A DNA stretch of 64,000 bases from CAG-533 sp022779465 (lineage in GTDB: Bacteria; Bacillota_I; Bacilli_A; RF39; UBA660), in the NCBI GenBank assembly GCA_022779465.1, contig JALFTB010000020.1, positions 16,619-80,618 on the forward strand. The letters are read 5' to 3'. Each line of letters starts with the position of its first letter. Positions within the stretch are counted from its first letter, which is position 1. Of this stretch, positions 54,046 to 62,709 are shown one piece after another. Below the pieces are notes generated by a model, which was not told the DNA's origin, searched no databases, and was given only the letters and a program-made list of their open reading frames with translations. The translations under genes were made by a program, and so were the position numbers.

Positions 54046-54243
54046 ATGAAAGAAGACGAAATTAATTTGATATATAGTATGCTTTTAAACATTAAAGAGA
54101 GAGTTAATGAAATTACTGATAATTTTGATGTTAAAAATCCAGATTGGGAAAAATTATTATCAGTTTTAAGTGAATGTGAAGCAGAAATGGTTTATGTTTT
54201 AACTAAAGCTAAAGATGAACATGAAAAAAATACTAGTAAATAG
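54046..54243 (+). CDS. Small helical protein of unknown function
   Basis: A 65-residue acidic helical protein (MKEDEINLIYSMLLNIKERV and a second helix with ECEAEMVYVLTKAK). No family recognised. The ATG at 54046 follows AAAAGGAG by seven bases; the longer open frame from 53977 starts in the terminator. It is separated from the MMPL operon by that terminator. Confidence 0.7.
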   Translation: MKEDEINLIYSMLLNIKERVNEITDNFDVKNPDWEKLLSVLSECEAEMVYVLTKAKDEHEKNTSK

Positions 54244-54249
54244 TATTTT

Positions 54250-54870
54250 TTATTTGGTAAATTTTAAATCTTCGTTATTATCATTTTTTAATATTAGTTC
54301 TTTTTGATTATAAATTAGATATGTTTTATTTTCCTTATCATCTTTAAGATAGATACCTAAACCATTATGATCATCATTAATTGTTCCTTCAGTTTTTTCT
54401 TTGTTGATTGTTAAAGTGTAGTGGTTGTTTTTGGTGTCTATTTTTAGTTTATCTTTCTTATTTTTCCATGTGCCTTTTAAATTAGATAGGGTGTAGGTAT
54501 TTATTTGTTTATCTGATTTAATAAATGATAATTCAATTGATTTTCTTAGTTTATTTTGTCCTTCTTTAGTTAAGGTTAATTTTCCATTGTTAATATCTAA
54601 AATATATTTAAAGCCATCATATTCGATGTATGGAGAACCATCTGTTTCGTTAACTAAATATTTACCGGTTCCTTGTCTTCCTTCTTCATTTTGATATTCA
54701 TATATTTTGTCATTGAAGTCTAGTTTTAGTAGGGAACCGTTTTTATTTTCCCAAGTTCCGTCATATACGTCGATGATGGCATCTGGATCTATTATGCTAT
54801 TTTCTTTTTTAGTACATGCTATTGTGGTTATTAAAAGTCCAGTTAAAAGAATTATTTTTATATATTTCAT
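54250..54870 (-). CDS. Lipoprotein of unknown function
   Basis: A 206-residue lipoprotein: signal peptide with lipobox LITTIAC (Cys at residue 19), followed by Lys-rich start of the mature part. The mature protein has two similar beta-rich halves, each starting with GTW-x-N-K (GTWENKNGSLLKLDF and GTWKNKKDKLKIDT), which looks like an internal duplication. AGGAGG lies before the ATG. It is separated from the upstream genes of the same strand by a terminator. Function unknown. Confidence 0.75.
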   Translation of the reverse strand: MKYIKIILLTGLLITTIACTKKENSIIDPDAIIDVYDGTWENKNGSLLKLDFNDKIYEYQNEEGRQGTGKYLVNETDGSPYIEYDGFKYILDINNGKLTLTKEGQNKLRKSIELSFIKSDKQINTYTLSNLKGTWKNKKDKLKIDTKNNHYTLTINKEKTEGTINDDHNGLGIYLKDDKENKTYLIYNQKELILKNDNNEDLKFTK

Positions 54871-54897
54871 AAGTTTACCTCCTAATAAAATTATACT

Positions 54898-54926
54898 AAA
54901 AAAAGTGGATTTATGCCACTTTTAAA
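54898..54926 (-). terminator. Terminator of the metallopeptidase/Ca2+ pump operon
   Basis: On the minus strand AAAAGTGG / CCACTTTT with a seven-base loop followed by T, a few bases after the stop at 54929. Confidence 0.75.
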
Positions 54927-54928
54927 GG

Positions 54929-55318
54929 TTATTTTTCATTTTTAGTATTAATACTCATTGGACTACTTATTTTGTCTTTATTGTCTTTAATCCAGATATA
55001 ATACTTTTTATTTTGATAGACAGTAATTGTTGCTGTACTATTCTTTATTTCTTTCCAACAAATATTGTTGATATCTGGTGTACTTTTTGTGGGTTTAACA
55101 CAAAATTCTTTGGCATCACCTGATGTCGTTATATCTAATTTACCGTTTTTAGATTCAATACTTTCAATTTTAGCACTCATGTCATCTTCAACTTTAACAT
55201 AGAATGAGTTACTTTCTTTGTTACGTGGTAAGATATTATATACTGAAACAACGGTTAAGATAATTAGGACTATTAGTCCAGCAGTTAATATAAATGTTGA
55301 TTGATTATTTTTATTCAT
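54929..55318 (-). CDS. Membrane-anchored extracellular protein, Fn3-like outer domain possible
   Basis: A 129-residue protein with an N-terminal membrane helix (about residues 8-30) and an outer domain of beta strands ending ATITVYQNKKYYIWIKDN and ISSPMSI, which resembles the last strands of Ig/Fn3-like domains; this is inference. Two cysteines (FCVKP and NICWK) could pair. The ATG at 55318 follows GGAGG and lies inside the end of the Ca2+ pump gene (eight-base overlap), so it is the last gene of that operon. Confidence 0.65.
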   Translation of the reverse strand: MNKNNQSTFILTAGLIVLIILTVVSVYNILPRNKESNSFYVKVEDDMSAKIESIESKNGKLDITTSGDAKEFCVKPTKSTPDINNICWKEIKNSTATITVYQNKKYYIWIKDNKDKISSPMSINTKNEK

Positions 55319-57917
55319 TTTTACCTCCATTATAATCTTTAAATAATTTGTTATAAATTGGTTTAATTAATTCACCAATTATAAAGTTAAATAAGCATGC
55401 GCCAATGATAAATAAGACGCTTTTAAGACTAAGATTGGTTACTATAAAGTATTTGGAAATACTGGTTGTTAATACGATTATTTGAATTATTAAAATACTA
55501 AAAATACCAATAGTTAATCTTTTATTATCAAAGATATGTCTATTAATAACTGATTTTTTTAAGTTACGACATGATAATGAGTAGAGTAGTTCATTTCCAA
55601 TTAAGAAGATAAATAATAAAGATCCGGCTGTAGCTGTGTCATATGTTTTTGCATAATAGATATAAACAATTAGCATAATTATTGATTTAGCTATAGCACT
55701 TATTAACATTTTAGCAATTAAGAATGGGGTAAAGAAACTACTATTAGAACGATTAGCTGGAGTATCTTCCATAATATCATCATCAGCTTTTTCGAAAGCT
55801 AACATAATGGCTGGAATAGAATCTGTTACTAAATTTAGCCATAATAATTGAAGAGTTGTAAACATTTCCATATTAAGTAACATTGATACGAATACTAAGA
55901 TTATTTCAATGAAGTTACCGGCTAGTAGGTAAAGGATTACTTTTTTTATGTTTGATGTAATTCTTCGTCCTTCTTCAACACCATTTACGATGGTGGAGAA
56001 GCTATCGTCTACTAAAATGCAGTCGGCTACTTTTTTGACTACTTCCGTTCCGGTAACTCCCATTCCAATTCCAATATCGGCTTTTTGGATAGCTGGGGCG
56101 TCATTAACACCATCACCGGTCATCGCTACAACATAGCCTTGAGATTGAAGTGCTTCAACTATTCTTAATTTTGTATTAGGGCTTATTCGAGCATATACTT
56201 GATATTTTTTGACTGCTTCTTTTAATTCTTCATCAGTCATTTTATCGATATATTTTCCTTCGATAGCTTTATCAGGTGATTCAATAATATTTACGTCTTT
56301 AGCAATGGCAATAGCAGTGTTGATACTATCTCCAGTAATCATGATTGGTTTAAGACCTGCTTTATGGCAAGTGAAGATAGCGTTATTAACAGTTTCTCTT
56401 GGTGGGTCCATCATTCCGATAAGGCCAATGAAAATCATCTCTTCTTCTGGGTTATCTATATCTTTATTTTTATAGGCAAATGCTAGAAGTCTTAATGATT
56501 TAGTTGATTGTTCTTTTTCAATTTTAAATATTTCTTCACGATATTCAGGAGACATCATATAAAGTTCATTATCTTTAAGATAGTGAGTACATTTATTTAT
56601 TACGGAGTCTAAACTACCTTTTGTAAATGAATATTTTTGATTATTTATTTCATTTATTGTACTCATCATTTTACGATCTGAATCAAAAGGACATTCTTTA
56701 ATTCTGGTAAATGTATTAAGATGATTTGTTTGTTCAAGATATTTATAGATAGCTACTTCGGTTTCATCACCAATATAGTTATCATTATTTTTTACAACGT
56801 TATGACAAGATGATGCACAATAATTTAACATTTCATTATTAGGAATATTATCTTTTTCAGTATATAATTTATCATTAATGTAGATTGATTTAACAATCAT
56901 TTTATTTTGAGTTATGGTTCCGGTTTTATCTGAACATATAATATCAGTAGAACCTAAGGTTTCCACGGATGCCATTTTTCTTATGATAACGTTTCTTTTT
57001 GCCATAGCGGTCATACCTACGGAAAGAATAATTGTAATAACTGATGACATTCCTTCAGGGATAGCAGCAACAGCAAGTGATATTGATAGCATTAAAATAT
57101 CAAAGAAATCATTTTTCATAAGAAGACCAATGATCATCATAACAATGATGATTCCTAAAATAATATAGGTTAAGACTTTACTTATTTGATTTACTTTTTT
57201 CTGAAGTGGGGTAAGATCACTTTCTTTATCGATTAAAGATGTAGCAATTTTACCTAATTCGGTATTCATTCCCGTAGCAACTACTAAAACTAGAGCATGT
57301 CCATTAGTGACGTTACAACCAGCAAATACCATATTTTTTCTTTCATATAGTTCTTTTTCTTCGGTGATAATTTCATTATCTTTTTTGATTGATTTTGATT
57401 CACCAGTAAGAGTTGATTCGTTTACTTCTAGTTTTTCTGAACTTATAATGCGACAATCGGCAGAAATATAATCTCCAGCTTCTAATTCGATAATATCACC
57501 GATAACGATATTTCTTACATCTACTAATTGTTTAATTCTATTACGAATAACGTAATTGTTAGTTATAAACATTTTATTTAATTCATCGATGGCAGCATCG
57601 GCTTTCTTTTCTTGAATGAAGCTTACGATAGCATTGATGATTACTATTACAATTATGATTATTGAATCAAAATAAGATTCATTTTTAATATAGGAAACAA
57701 CAGCAGAGAAGATAGATGCAAAGATAAGTAAGATTATCATGAAATCATTAAATTGTTCTAAAAACATAATGATGTTTGATTTCTTTTTCTTTTCTTTAAG
57801 TTTATTTTCTCCATAAGTTTGAAGTCTTGAATATGCTTCTTCATTAGTTAAACCATTGATGTTTGATTGATATTCTTTATAAAGTTCTTCAATACTTTTA
57901 TTATAATTATTTTTCAT
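55311..57917 (-). CDS. Cation-transporting P-type ATPase, P2A-like (probable Ca2+ pump)
   Basis: An 868-residue P-type ATPase. The cation-ATPase N-terminal domain (YKEYQSNINGLTNEEAYSRLQTYGEN) is followed by the TGES actuator motif (STLTGESKSI), the phosphorylated Asp in DKTGTITQNK (about residue 330), TGDGVNDAPAIQ and the ion-site PEGMSSV on helix 4. About ten membrane helices. It resembles SERCA-type bacterial calcium pumps. AAAGGTGG precedes the ATG. It lies 12 bases downstream of a 58-residue zinc-ribbon membrane protein gene, within the same operon as a zinc-ribbon metallopeptidase. Confidence 0.93.
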   Translation of the reverse strand: MKNNYNKSIEELYKEYQSNINGLTNEEAYSRLQTYGENKLKEKKKKSNIIMFLEQFNDFMIILLIFASIFSAVVSYIKNESYFDSIIIIVIVIINAIVSFIQEKKADAAIDELNKMFITNNYVIRNRIKQLVDVRNIVIGDIIELEAGDYISADCRIISSEKLEVNESTLTGESKSIKKDNEIITEEKELYERKNMVFAGCNVTNGHALVLVVATGMNTELGKIATSLIDKESDLTPLQKKVNQISKVLTYIILGIIIVMMIIGLLMKNDFFDILMLSISLAVAAIPEGMSSVITIILSVGMTAMAKRNVIIRKMASVETLGSTDIICSDKTGTITQNKMIVKSIYINDKLYTEKDNIPNNEMLNYCASSCHNVVKNNDNYIGDETEVAIYKYLEQTNHLNTFTRIKECPFDSDRKMMSTINEINNQKYSFTKGSLDSVINKCTHYLKDNELYMMSPEYREEIFKIEKEQSTKSLRLLAFAYKNKDIDNPEEEMIFIGLIGMMDPPRETVNNAIFTCHKAGLKPIMITGDSINTAIAIAKDVNIIESPDKAIEGKYIDKMTDEELKEAVKKYQVYARISPNTKLRIVEALQSQGYVVAMTGDGVNDAPAIQKADIGIGMGVTGTEVVKKVADCILVDDSFSTIVNGVEEGRRITSNIKKVILYLLAGNFIEIILVFVSMLLNMEMFTTLQLLWLNLVTDSIPAIMLAFEKADDDIMEDTPANRSNSSFFTPFLIAKMLISAIAKSIIMLIVYIYYAKTYDTATAGSLLFIFLIGNELLYSLSCRNLKKSVINRHIFDNKRLTIGIFSILIIQIIVLTTSISKYFIVTNLSLKSVLFIIGACLFNFIIGELIKPIYNKLFKDYNGGKNE

Positions 57918-57929
57918 TAGACCACCTTT

Positions 57930-58106
57930 TTATTTAATTATAAATGATGAGATTATCATAGCTATTAATCCAAGAGATGATAATAATAAAATTATGTTAA
58001 TGATACTAAACATGAAATAGTAAAGAATATGGTGTTTTTTAACTCCACATTTAGGACAATATTTATAATTTTTTTCTAATTCATTGTGACAATTAAAACA
58101 TCTCAT
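57930..58106 (-). CDS. 58-residue zinc-ribbon membrane protein
   Basis: A small gene with AGGTGA six bases before the ATG. The product has an N-terminal zinc ribbon (CFNC at residues 3-6 and CPKCG at 17-21) and two adjacent hydrophobic segments (about 27-44 and 45-57). It starts eight bases after the stop of the zinc-ribbon metallopeptidase gene and ends just before the Ca2+ pump gene, all on the same strand. The same CxxC-x10-CxxC layout begins the metallopeptidase. Function unknown; a role as partner in that system is inference. Confidence 0.8.
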   Translation of the reverse strand: MRCFNCHNELEKNYKYCPKCGVKKHHILYYFMFSIINIILLLSSLGLIAMIISSFIIK

Positions 58107-58114
58107 ATAATCAC

Positions 58115-59275
58115 CTATAATAATCCTTTAATTATATTAACTATTTCTAAAGAAGTAGCTGATGCTTTGTTTTTATGAAGATAATAATCATGAATTGCTT
58201 CAGCAATAGTTTCTTCAGTATTTATTTCATTTTGATTAGTTTTAGTACTTGCATAATTGGATATTTTGTTAGTAAATTCATTAAGTGTTAAATTTGTTTG
58301 ATATTTAGTGTTGTAGTTTTTTAAGGCTAAATTAACGATTTTATTTGAGTGTATGTTATTTTCATATTCTGTTATGACGGTATTTATAGTGCTTTTATTT
58401 AAATCATTTTCTAGAAAGATATTTTCTAATTTGTTTTGTTTTAGTAAAGTATAAAATGAAATATAGTGACCGATTTCATGAGAAATAGTTGATTCCCAAG
58501 TGGCGTCTTTAACATATTTATCTTTGATAACTTTTTCGATAGGTGTGTTTAAATAATTATCGTTTAGAAAATAATAACTATTTAATAAGATTTGAGTTTT
58601 GTTGACTTTGTTTAAGTTTTGATTAGAATTAACAAATTGGTACTTTGGTTGAAAACGAGCAATATATTCATTATTAGGAGCATTTGTTATCGATATATTT
58701 GATAGGGCTCCTTTAATATTAGGAAATAAGTTATACATTTCTTTAATTACTTTTGAGATTTTATTTGCTTCTTCTAATGACATATCACAGAAACTAACAC
58801 TAGGAATGTTTAAATCTTTTTGTAATTCATAGGTTATGGTTGATACTTTAATGTTGTTGGAACATTGCCAGTATTGTTTATCAAAATCTTTTTTAATTAG
58901 ATTTATGGCATCATTGTATTCATTTATTTTTTCATCATTATATTGATTATTAGTGCTTATAACTGAAGTGTTATATCCATATATATAAGAGATGACTTGT
59001 TTTTTTACGTAAGCATATGGTTTAAACATATCATTTCCTCTGATAATGGAAATGATTGTAAATATTATTAAACTAAATACTAATATACCAGCTAGGATTT
59101 TGGTATGTCCATCTTGTTTATAGGCACTTCCTCTTACTATTTTATATAGATTTCTTTCGTCTTTAAGAAATTCATGTCCTTTTGAAGTATAGTGTCCACA
59201 ATTATGACAAAAGTTATCATCTTGATTTATAACACTTTCACAGTTAATACATTTCCAAATTCTATTGTCATTCAT
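58115..59275 (-). CDS. Zinc-ribbon, membrane-spanning putative metallopeptidase
   Basis: A 386-residue protein in three parts. Residues about 7-28 form a zinc ribbon (CINCESVINQDDNFCHNCG). A membrane helix lies at about 60-80. The outer part contains HEIGHY near residue 263, an HExxH zinc-peptidase motif, and later ETIAEAIHDYYLHK near 361, whose Glu could be the third ligand. I know no named family with this arrangement. It begins the operon with a 58-residue zinc-ribbon protein and a calcium pump. The ATG follows GATGGT only weakly. Confidence 0.7.
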   Translation of the reverse strand: MNDNRIWKCINCESVINQDDNFCHNCGHYTSKGHEFLKDERNLYKIVRGSAYKQDGHTKILAGILVFSLIIFTIISIIRGNDMFKPYAYVKKQVISYIYGYNTSVISTNNQYNDEKINEYNDAINLIKKDFDKQYWQCSNNIKVSTITYELQKDLNIPSVSFCDMSLEEANKISKVIKEMYNLFPNIKGALSNISITNAPNNEYIARFQPKYQFVNSNQNLNKVNKTQILLNSYYFLNDNYLNTPIEKVIKDKYVKDATWESTISHEIGHYISFYTLLKQNKLENIFLENDLNKSTINTVITEYENNIHSNKIVNLALKNYNTKYQTNLTLNEFTNKISNYASTKTNQNEINTEETIAEAIHDYYLHKNKASATSLEIVNIIKGLL

Positions 59276-59343
59276 TTTACCATCTACTATTCTTTTTATA
59301 GTATATCATAATAAAAGGCAATAAAAAACATGAATAAATCATC

Positions 59344-60969
59344 TTAATTGTTTTCTTCATTAAGCATTTCATAATGCATAACTATATCACGATCATAGTA
59401 AGTTATTTTGCCACTAGGAAGTAGTAACATTCGATTAATATTTAAGTTATCAACAAAATCTAGGTTGTGAGATACTACTAACATTGTACCTTCATAATCA
59501 CTAAAGGTATCAGCAATTATCATTTGAGTCATTGGATCTAAGTGGTTAGTTGGTTCATCTAAAAGTAGGGTATTAGCACCACTTAGAGATATTTTAGCTA
59601 AGGCTACACGGCTTCTTTCACCTGGAGATAAAACACTTATTCTTTTATTAATTTCATTACCACTAAATAGGAATGAACCTAAAACTTTACGAAGTTCATA
59701 TTCGGGAAGACCAAAACTATTAAAATTTTCTAAAATGGTTTTATTACTGTCTAGGATTTCATGTTCTTGTGCATAATAAGCAATGTTAGTTTTTTCACCA
59801 ATTATTATTTTTCCTTCTAGAGGAGTTAAATAGTTCATTATTAATTTAAGAAGGGTAGTTTTGCCAATGCCATTTTCACCAACAACTAGTAGTTTTTCAC
59901 CTCTAGTTAGATCAAAATTTAAATTTTCGTATAAAAGATTATCTTCTGTATAACCAAATGTTAAATTTTGACAAGCAAGAGGAATGGTGTAACTTGGGTA
60001 ATTGATTTTCATTTTAAATTTAGCATATTTATTTTCTTTTTCAATTGTTACTTTTTCACTTTGAAGACGTTCTAATTTTTTAATTCGGTCTTTAGCAATA
60101 TTGGCTTTTTTTTCATTTCCTCTGATGTATTTTGAAATTATATTTTTTAATTTTTCTTCTTCTTTTTGTTGTTTTTCAAATAATCTTTTTTTAGCTAAAT
60201 CTCTTTCTTCTTTAATTTTAAGATATTTTTGATAGTTTCCATTATAGATTTCCACATTATGCTTGATTTTATCCACATATAAAGTTTTAGTGGTAACTTC
60301 GTTTAAGAATTCGATGTCGTGAGATATGACAAGAATCATACCATGATATTTTTTTAAATAACTTATAATATAGTCTTTAGTATCAATGTCTAGATGGTTA
60401 GTAGGTTCATCTAAAAGCATTATTTCGGGTTTAGAATATAGTAATCTAGCAAAGGCAATTTTTGATTTTTGACCACCAGAGATATTTTTTAATTTTAAAT
60501 CTAATAATTTATCATCGATATTCATTCCAGTTATTATTTTTAGAAGAGTACTTTCAGCATTATATTCATCATAATAGGTTAGTTTATCTTCTACTTTTGT
60601 TATTTCTTTTAAGTAATGATTTAATTCTTTTTGATCTTCAATTGTAGCTATTTTTTCATAAAGATTGGTAAGTTTATTTTTTAATTCTTCGATAGGGCGA
60701 CCTAATAATAAATAATCAAAAACAGTGATGTCATCGTTTGGAATTTCATCTGTAATAACTTGAGGTAGGTAACCAATGTTAATATTATTTTTTATAATTA
60801 TTTTGCCTTCATCAGGAGTTAGTTTACCAAGAATTAAATTAAAGAGAGTAGATTTACCAGCACCATTTACTCCAACAATTCCAACTTTATCATTTTCATT
60901 AATTTGAAAAGAAACGTTGTCATAAATGGTTTGTAATCCAAATGACATAGTTAGATTTTGAATATTCAT
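59344..60969 (-). CDS. ABC-F family ATPase (translation factor/ribosome protection type)
   Basis: A 541-residue soluble protein with two ABC domains and no membrane part. Walker A motifs are GVNGAGKST (residues 33-41) and GENGIGKTT (about 360); signature motifs are NISGGQKSKIAFARLL and VLSPGERSRVALAKI, each followed by LLDEPTNHLD. The charged helical linker between the domains (about 235-310) is the P-site interaction motif region. ABC-F proteins act on the ribosome to rescue or regulate translation; a resistance role cannot be claimed. AAGAAGGT precedes the ATG and a consensus promoter lies upstream. Confidence 0.95.
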   Translation of the reverse strand: MNIQNLTMSFGLQTIYDNVSFQINENDKVGIVGVNGAGKSTLFNLILGKLTPDEGKIIIKNNINIGYLPQVITDEIPNDDITVFDYLLLGRPIEELKNKLTNLYEKIATIEDQKELNHYLKEITKVEDKLTYYDEYNAESTLLKIITGMNIDDKLLDLKLKNISGGQKSKIAFARLLYSKPEIMLLDEPTNHLDIDTKDYIISYLKKYHGMILVISHDIEFLNEVTTKTLYVDKIKHNVEIYNGNYQKYLKIKEERDLAKKRLFEKQQKEEEKLKNIISKYIRGNEKKANIAKDRIKKLERLQSEKVTIEKENKYAKFKMKINYPSYTIPLACQNLTFGYTEDNLLYENLNFDLTRGEKLLVVGENGIGKTTLLKLIMNYLTPLEGKIIIGEKTNIAYYAQEHEILDSNKTILENFNSFGLPEYELRKVLGSFLFSGNEINKRISVLSPGERSRVALAKISLSGANTLLLDEPTNHLDPMTQMIIADTFSDYEGTMLVVSHNLDFVDNLNINRMLLLPSGKITYYDRDIVMHYEMLNEENN

Positions 60970-60992
60970 TATTTTACCTTCTTTGCAAATTG

Positions 60993-61021
60993 ATTATATA
61001 TAGTTTTAATATTTTAGTCAA
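60993..61021 (-). promoter_or_regulatory. Promoter of the ABC-F gene
   Basis: On the minus strand TTGACT (61021-61016), 17-base spacer, TATAAT (60998-60993). The -35 directly follows the T-run of a leftward terminator. Confidence 0.8.
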
Positions 61022-61023
61022 AT

Positions 61024-61053
61024 AAAAAGATTCAAAAATACTAAATGAATCTT
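61024..61053 (-). terminator. Orphan leftward terminator
   Basis: On the minus strand AAAGATTCA / TGAATCTTT with a loop of about eleven bases, then TTTTTATTT. No leftward gene feeds it; the sequence to its right is a plus-strand gene remnant. It may mark a deletion. Confidence 0.6.
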
Positions 61054-61062
61054 TAATGTTAA

Positions 61063-62073
61063 TTTTCTTTTATTTCTCTTTTTATTAATTACTTTCTTAC
61101 TAGCACAAAATCTGAATTATGGAATTCTGGAGCAAGTAGTAGAGCAATTAAATTTATTAATGAATTAAATGTTTTAACTGAAGGAACTAACATAAGCTAT
61201 TATTTGGATGTTAGAGTAGGAAATCAAGATAAAGATATGATGTATGAATCTGCTTTTGGACCAGTTACTGTATTTTATAATGGTTATGCTTATGGTACAA
61301 GAGAAACAGGTATTTATTTACAACATGTAATTTATATTCCAAAAAGTACTAAAGATACAAAGGAAACTTATATTGAAGCTGCGCAAAAAAGAATAAATGA
61401 TTATTTAGGAAAAAATGATGGAGTAGTAGTAACTTATGGTGGATTAATTTCATCATTACCAGAATTTGCTGAAGATATAGATAATCATATTAATAGCGAT
61501 GGTAATTATTACAATATTTCTATTTTAGGTAAAACTTATAAATTCTATATTGTTAAATTTGATGATTCTAAATTAGTTGTTCCTAAATATAATGCTAAAA
61601 ACTTAGAAAATAATATTATTATAAAGAGTAATGATTCATCAATACCTTTAGATACTGATATTAGTACTAAAATAGTTGATAATCTTAAGTTAAAAGAAAA
61701 ATTAGGAACAGATAATTATATTTCTTATGATATAAATTTATATTCTGCTTCTAAAAATGCTAAAATTGAAAAATTAAAGAACGGACTTTTTGAAGTTTCT
61801 ATACCAGTTACTACTAAATTAGAAGGTAAAATGTTAGCTATTTATTATGAAAATAGTGCTGGTAAATTAGAAGAATATGAAGTTGTTGTAAATAATGGTA
61901 TGGCTACATTTAAAACTAATCATTTTAGTGTTTATACTTTATCTGAAAAACTTGAAGTTAAAGAGAATAATCCTAAAACTGGTGATCAAATTATGACTTG
62001 GTTATCTCTTGGAATTATTTCTTTAATTGGTTTAACTGGTACTTTAGTTTATAGAAAAATATATAATAAATAA
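61063..62073 (+). pseudogene. 5'-truncated cell-surface protein with NPKTGD sorting-like signal
   Basis: The frame is open from 61063 but has no ATG, and no ribosome binding site, before a TTG at 61204; the codons from about 61102 (STKSELWNSGASSRAIKF) read as real protein, so the 5' end of the gene seems lost. The remaining part has beta-rich segments, LEEYEVVVNNGMATFKTNHFSVYTL typical of repeat surface proteins, and the C-terminal ENNPKTGDQ, a membrane helix and YRKIYNK, a sortase-like cell-wall signal. The full protein would have been a wall-anchored surface protein. It might still be expressed from TTG, but I consider it a remnant. Confidence 0.65.
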
Positions 62074-62086
62074 TAAAAAAAGAAAC

Positions 62087-62116
62087 TAATTAGTAAAATT
62101 AGTTTCTTTTTTTATT
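62087..62116. terminator. Bidirectional terminator after the surface-protein remnant
   Basis: AAAGAAACTAATT / AATTAGTTTCTTT, a thirteen-base stem with a short loop, followed by T. It also faces the end of the leftward lipoprotein gene. Confidence 0.8.
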
Positions 62117-62549
62117 TGTAAATTTTTTGTGGTTCACCACTAATATTAGTATAGAAGTAAACTCCATAGTATTCTTTTCCACAATCATCAACAATTTTTT
62201 CACAACTATAACTAAAGATATTACTGTCTTTATCACTTTCAGTAAAGAAATTTAAATTACCTTGTTTCTTACATTCATCGTTTGAAGTATAAACATAGCT
62301 ATATTTATTTTTAAATTTCTTAGATTGACAGGTTTTACTAGTAGTAGCTTTTTTAGTAGTTGTTTTTTTCTTAGTTGTTGTAGTTGCCTTTGTAGTAGTA
62401 GTGGTTGTAGTTGATGTGGTAGTAGTTGTAGTAGTTGTAGTAGTAGATGTTGTGGTTGATGGGACATTAGGTGTTACATCTTTATTTTCTTTATTACAAC
62501 CAGTAAGCAATACTAAACTAATTGTTAATAATAATAATTTCTTTTTCAT
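62112..62549 (-). CDS. Thr-rich lipoprotein
   Basis: A 145-residue lipoprotein: signal peptide with lipobox LVLLTGC (Cys at 18), then a low-complexity Thr/Ser/Lys linker (about residues 31-72, long runs of Thr), then a small globular domain with five cysteines (for example TCQSK, DECKKQ, SCEKIVDDCGK). The linker would hold the domain away from the membrane through the wall. The Thr codons form an imperfect ACT/ACA repeat that could vary in length. AAAGGAG precedes the ATG. Function unknown. Confidence 0.75.
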   Translation of the reverse strand: MKKKLLLLTISLVLLTGCNKENKDVTPNVPSTTTSTTTTTTTTTTSTTTTTTTKATTTTKKKTTTKKATTSKTCQSKKFKNKYSYVYTSNDECKKQGNLNFFTESDKDSNIFSYSCEKIVDDCGKEYYGVYFYTNISGEPQKIYK

Positions 62550-62626
62550 ATAAAACTCCTTTACAATAATAATTATAATTATTTAGATATAAAAAATCAA
62601 CCATTTTTGGTTGATTTAATTTCATA

Positions 62627-62700
62627 TGGCGGGAGAGGAAAGAATCGAACTCTCATCAGTGGTTTTGGAGACCATTATTCTACCATTAAACTACACTCCC
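62627..62700 (-). tRNA. tRNA-Trp (CCA), imperfect stems
   Basis: 74 bases with encoded CCA. The anticodon loop CTCCAAA gives CCA. The acceptor GGGAGTG faces CTCTCCC with a T-T mismatch at 6:67, and the anticodon stem base 27:43 is A-C. A second, better paired tRNA-Trp lies at the end of the window. Confidence 0.85.
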
Positions 62701-62709
62701 ATATAAATA

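Noticed and set aside
59344..60969. Antibiotic-resistance ABC-F protein
   Set aside because: The sequence shows an ABC-F ATPase, but housekeeping and resistance members cannot be separated from motifs alone, and there is no leader peptide or mobile context.
62252..62467. ORF rich in Leu/Gln inside the Thr-rich lipoprotein gene
   Set aside because: It is a frame shadow of the Thr repeat on the same strand, without SD; the lipoprotein frame has signal peptide and lipobox.
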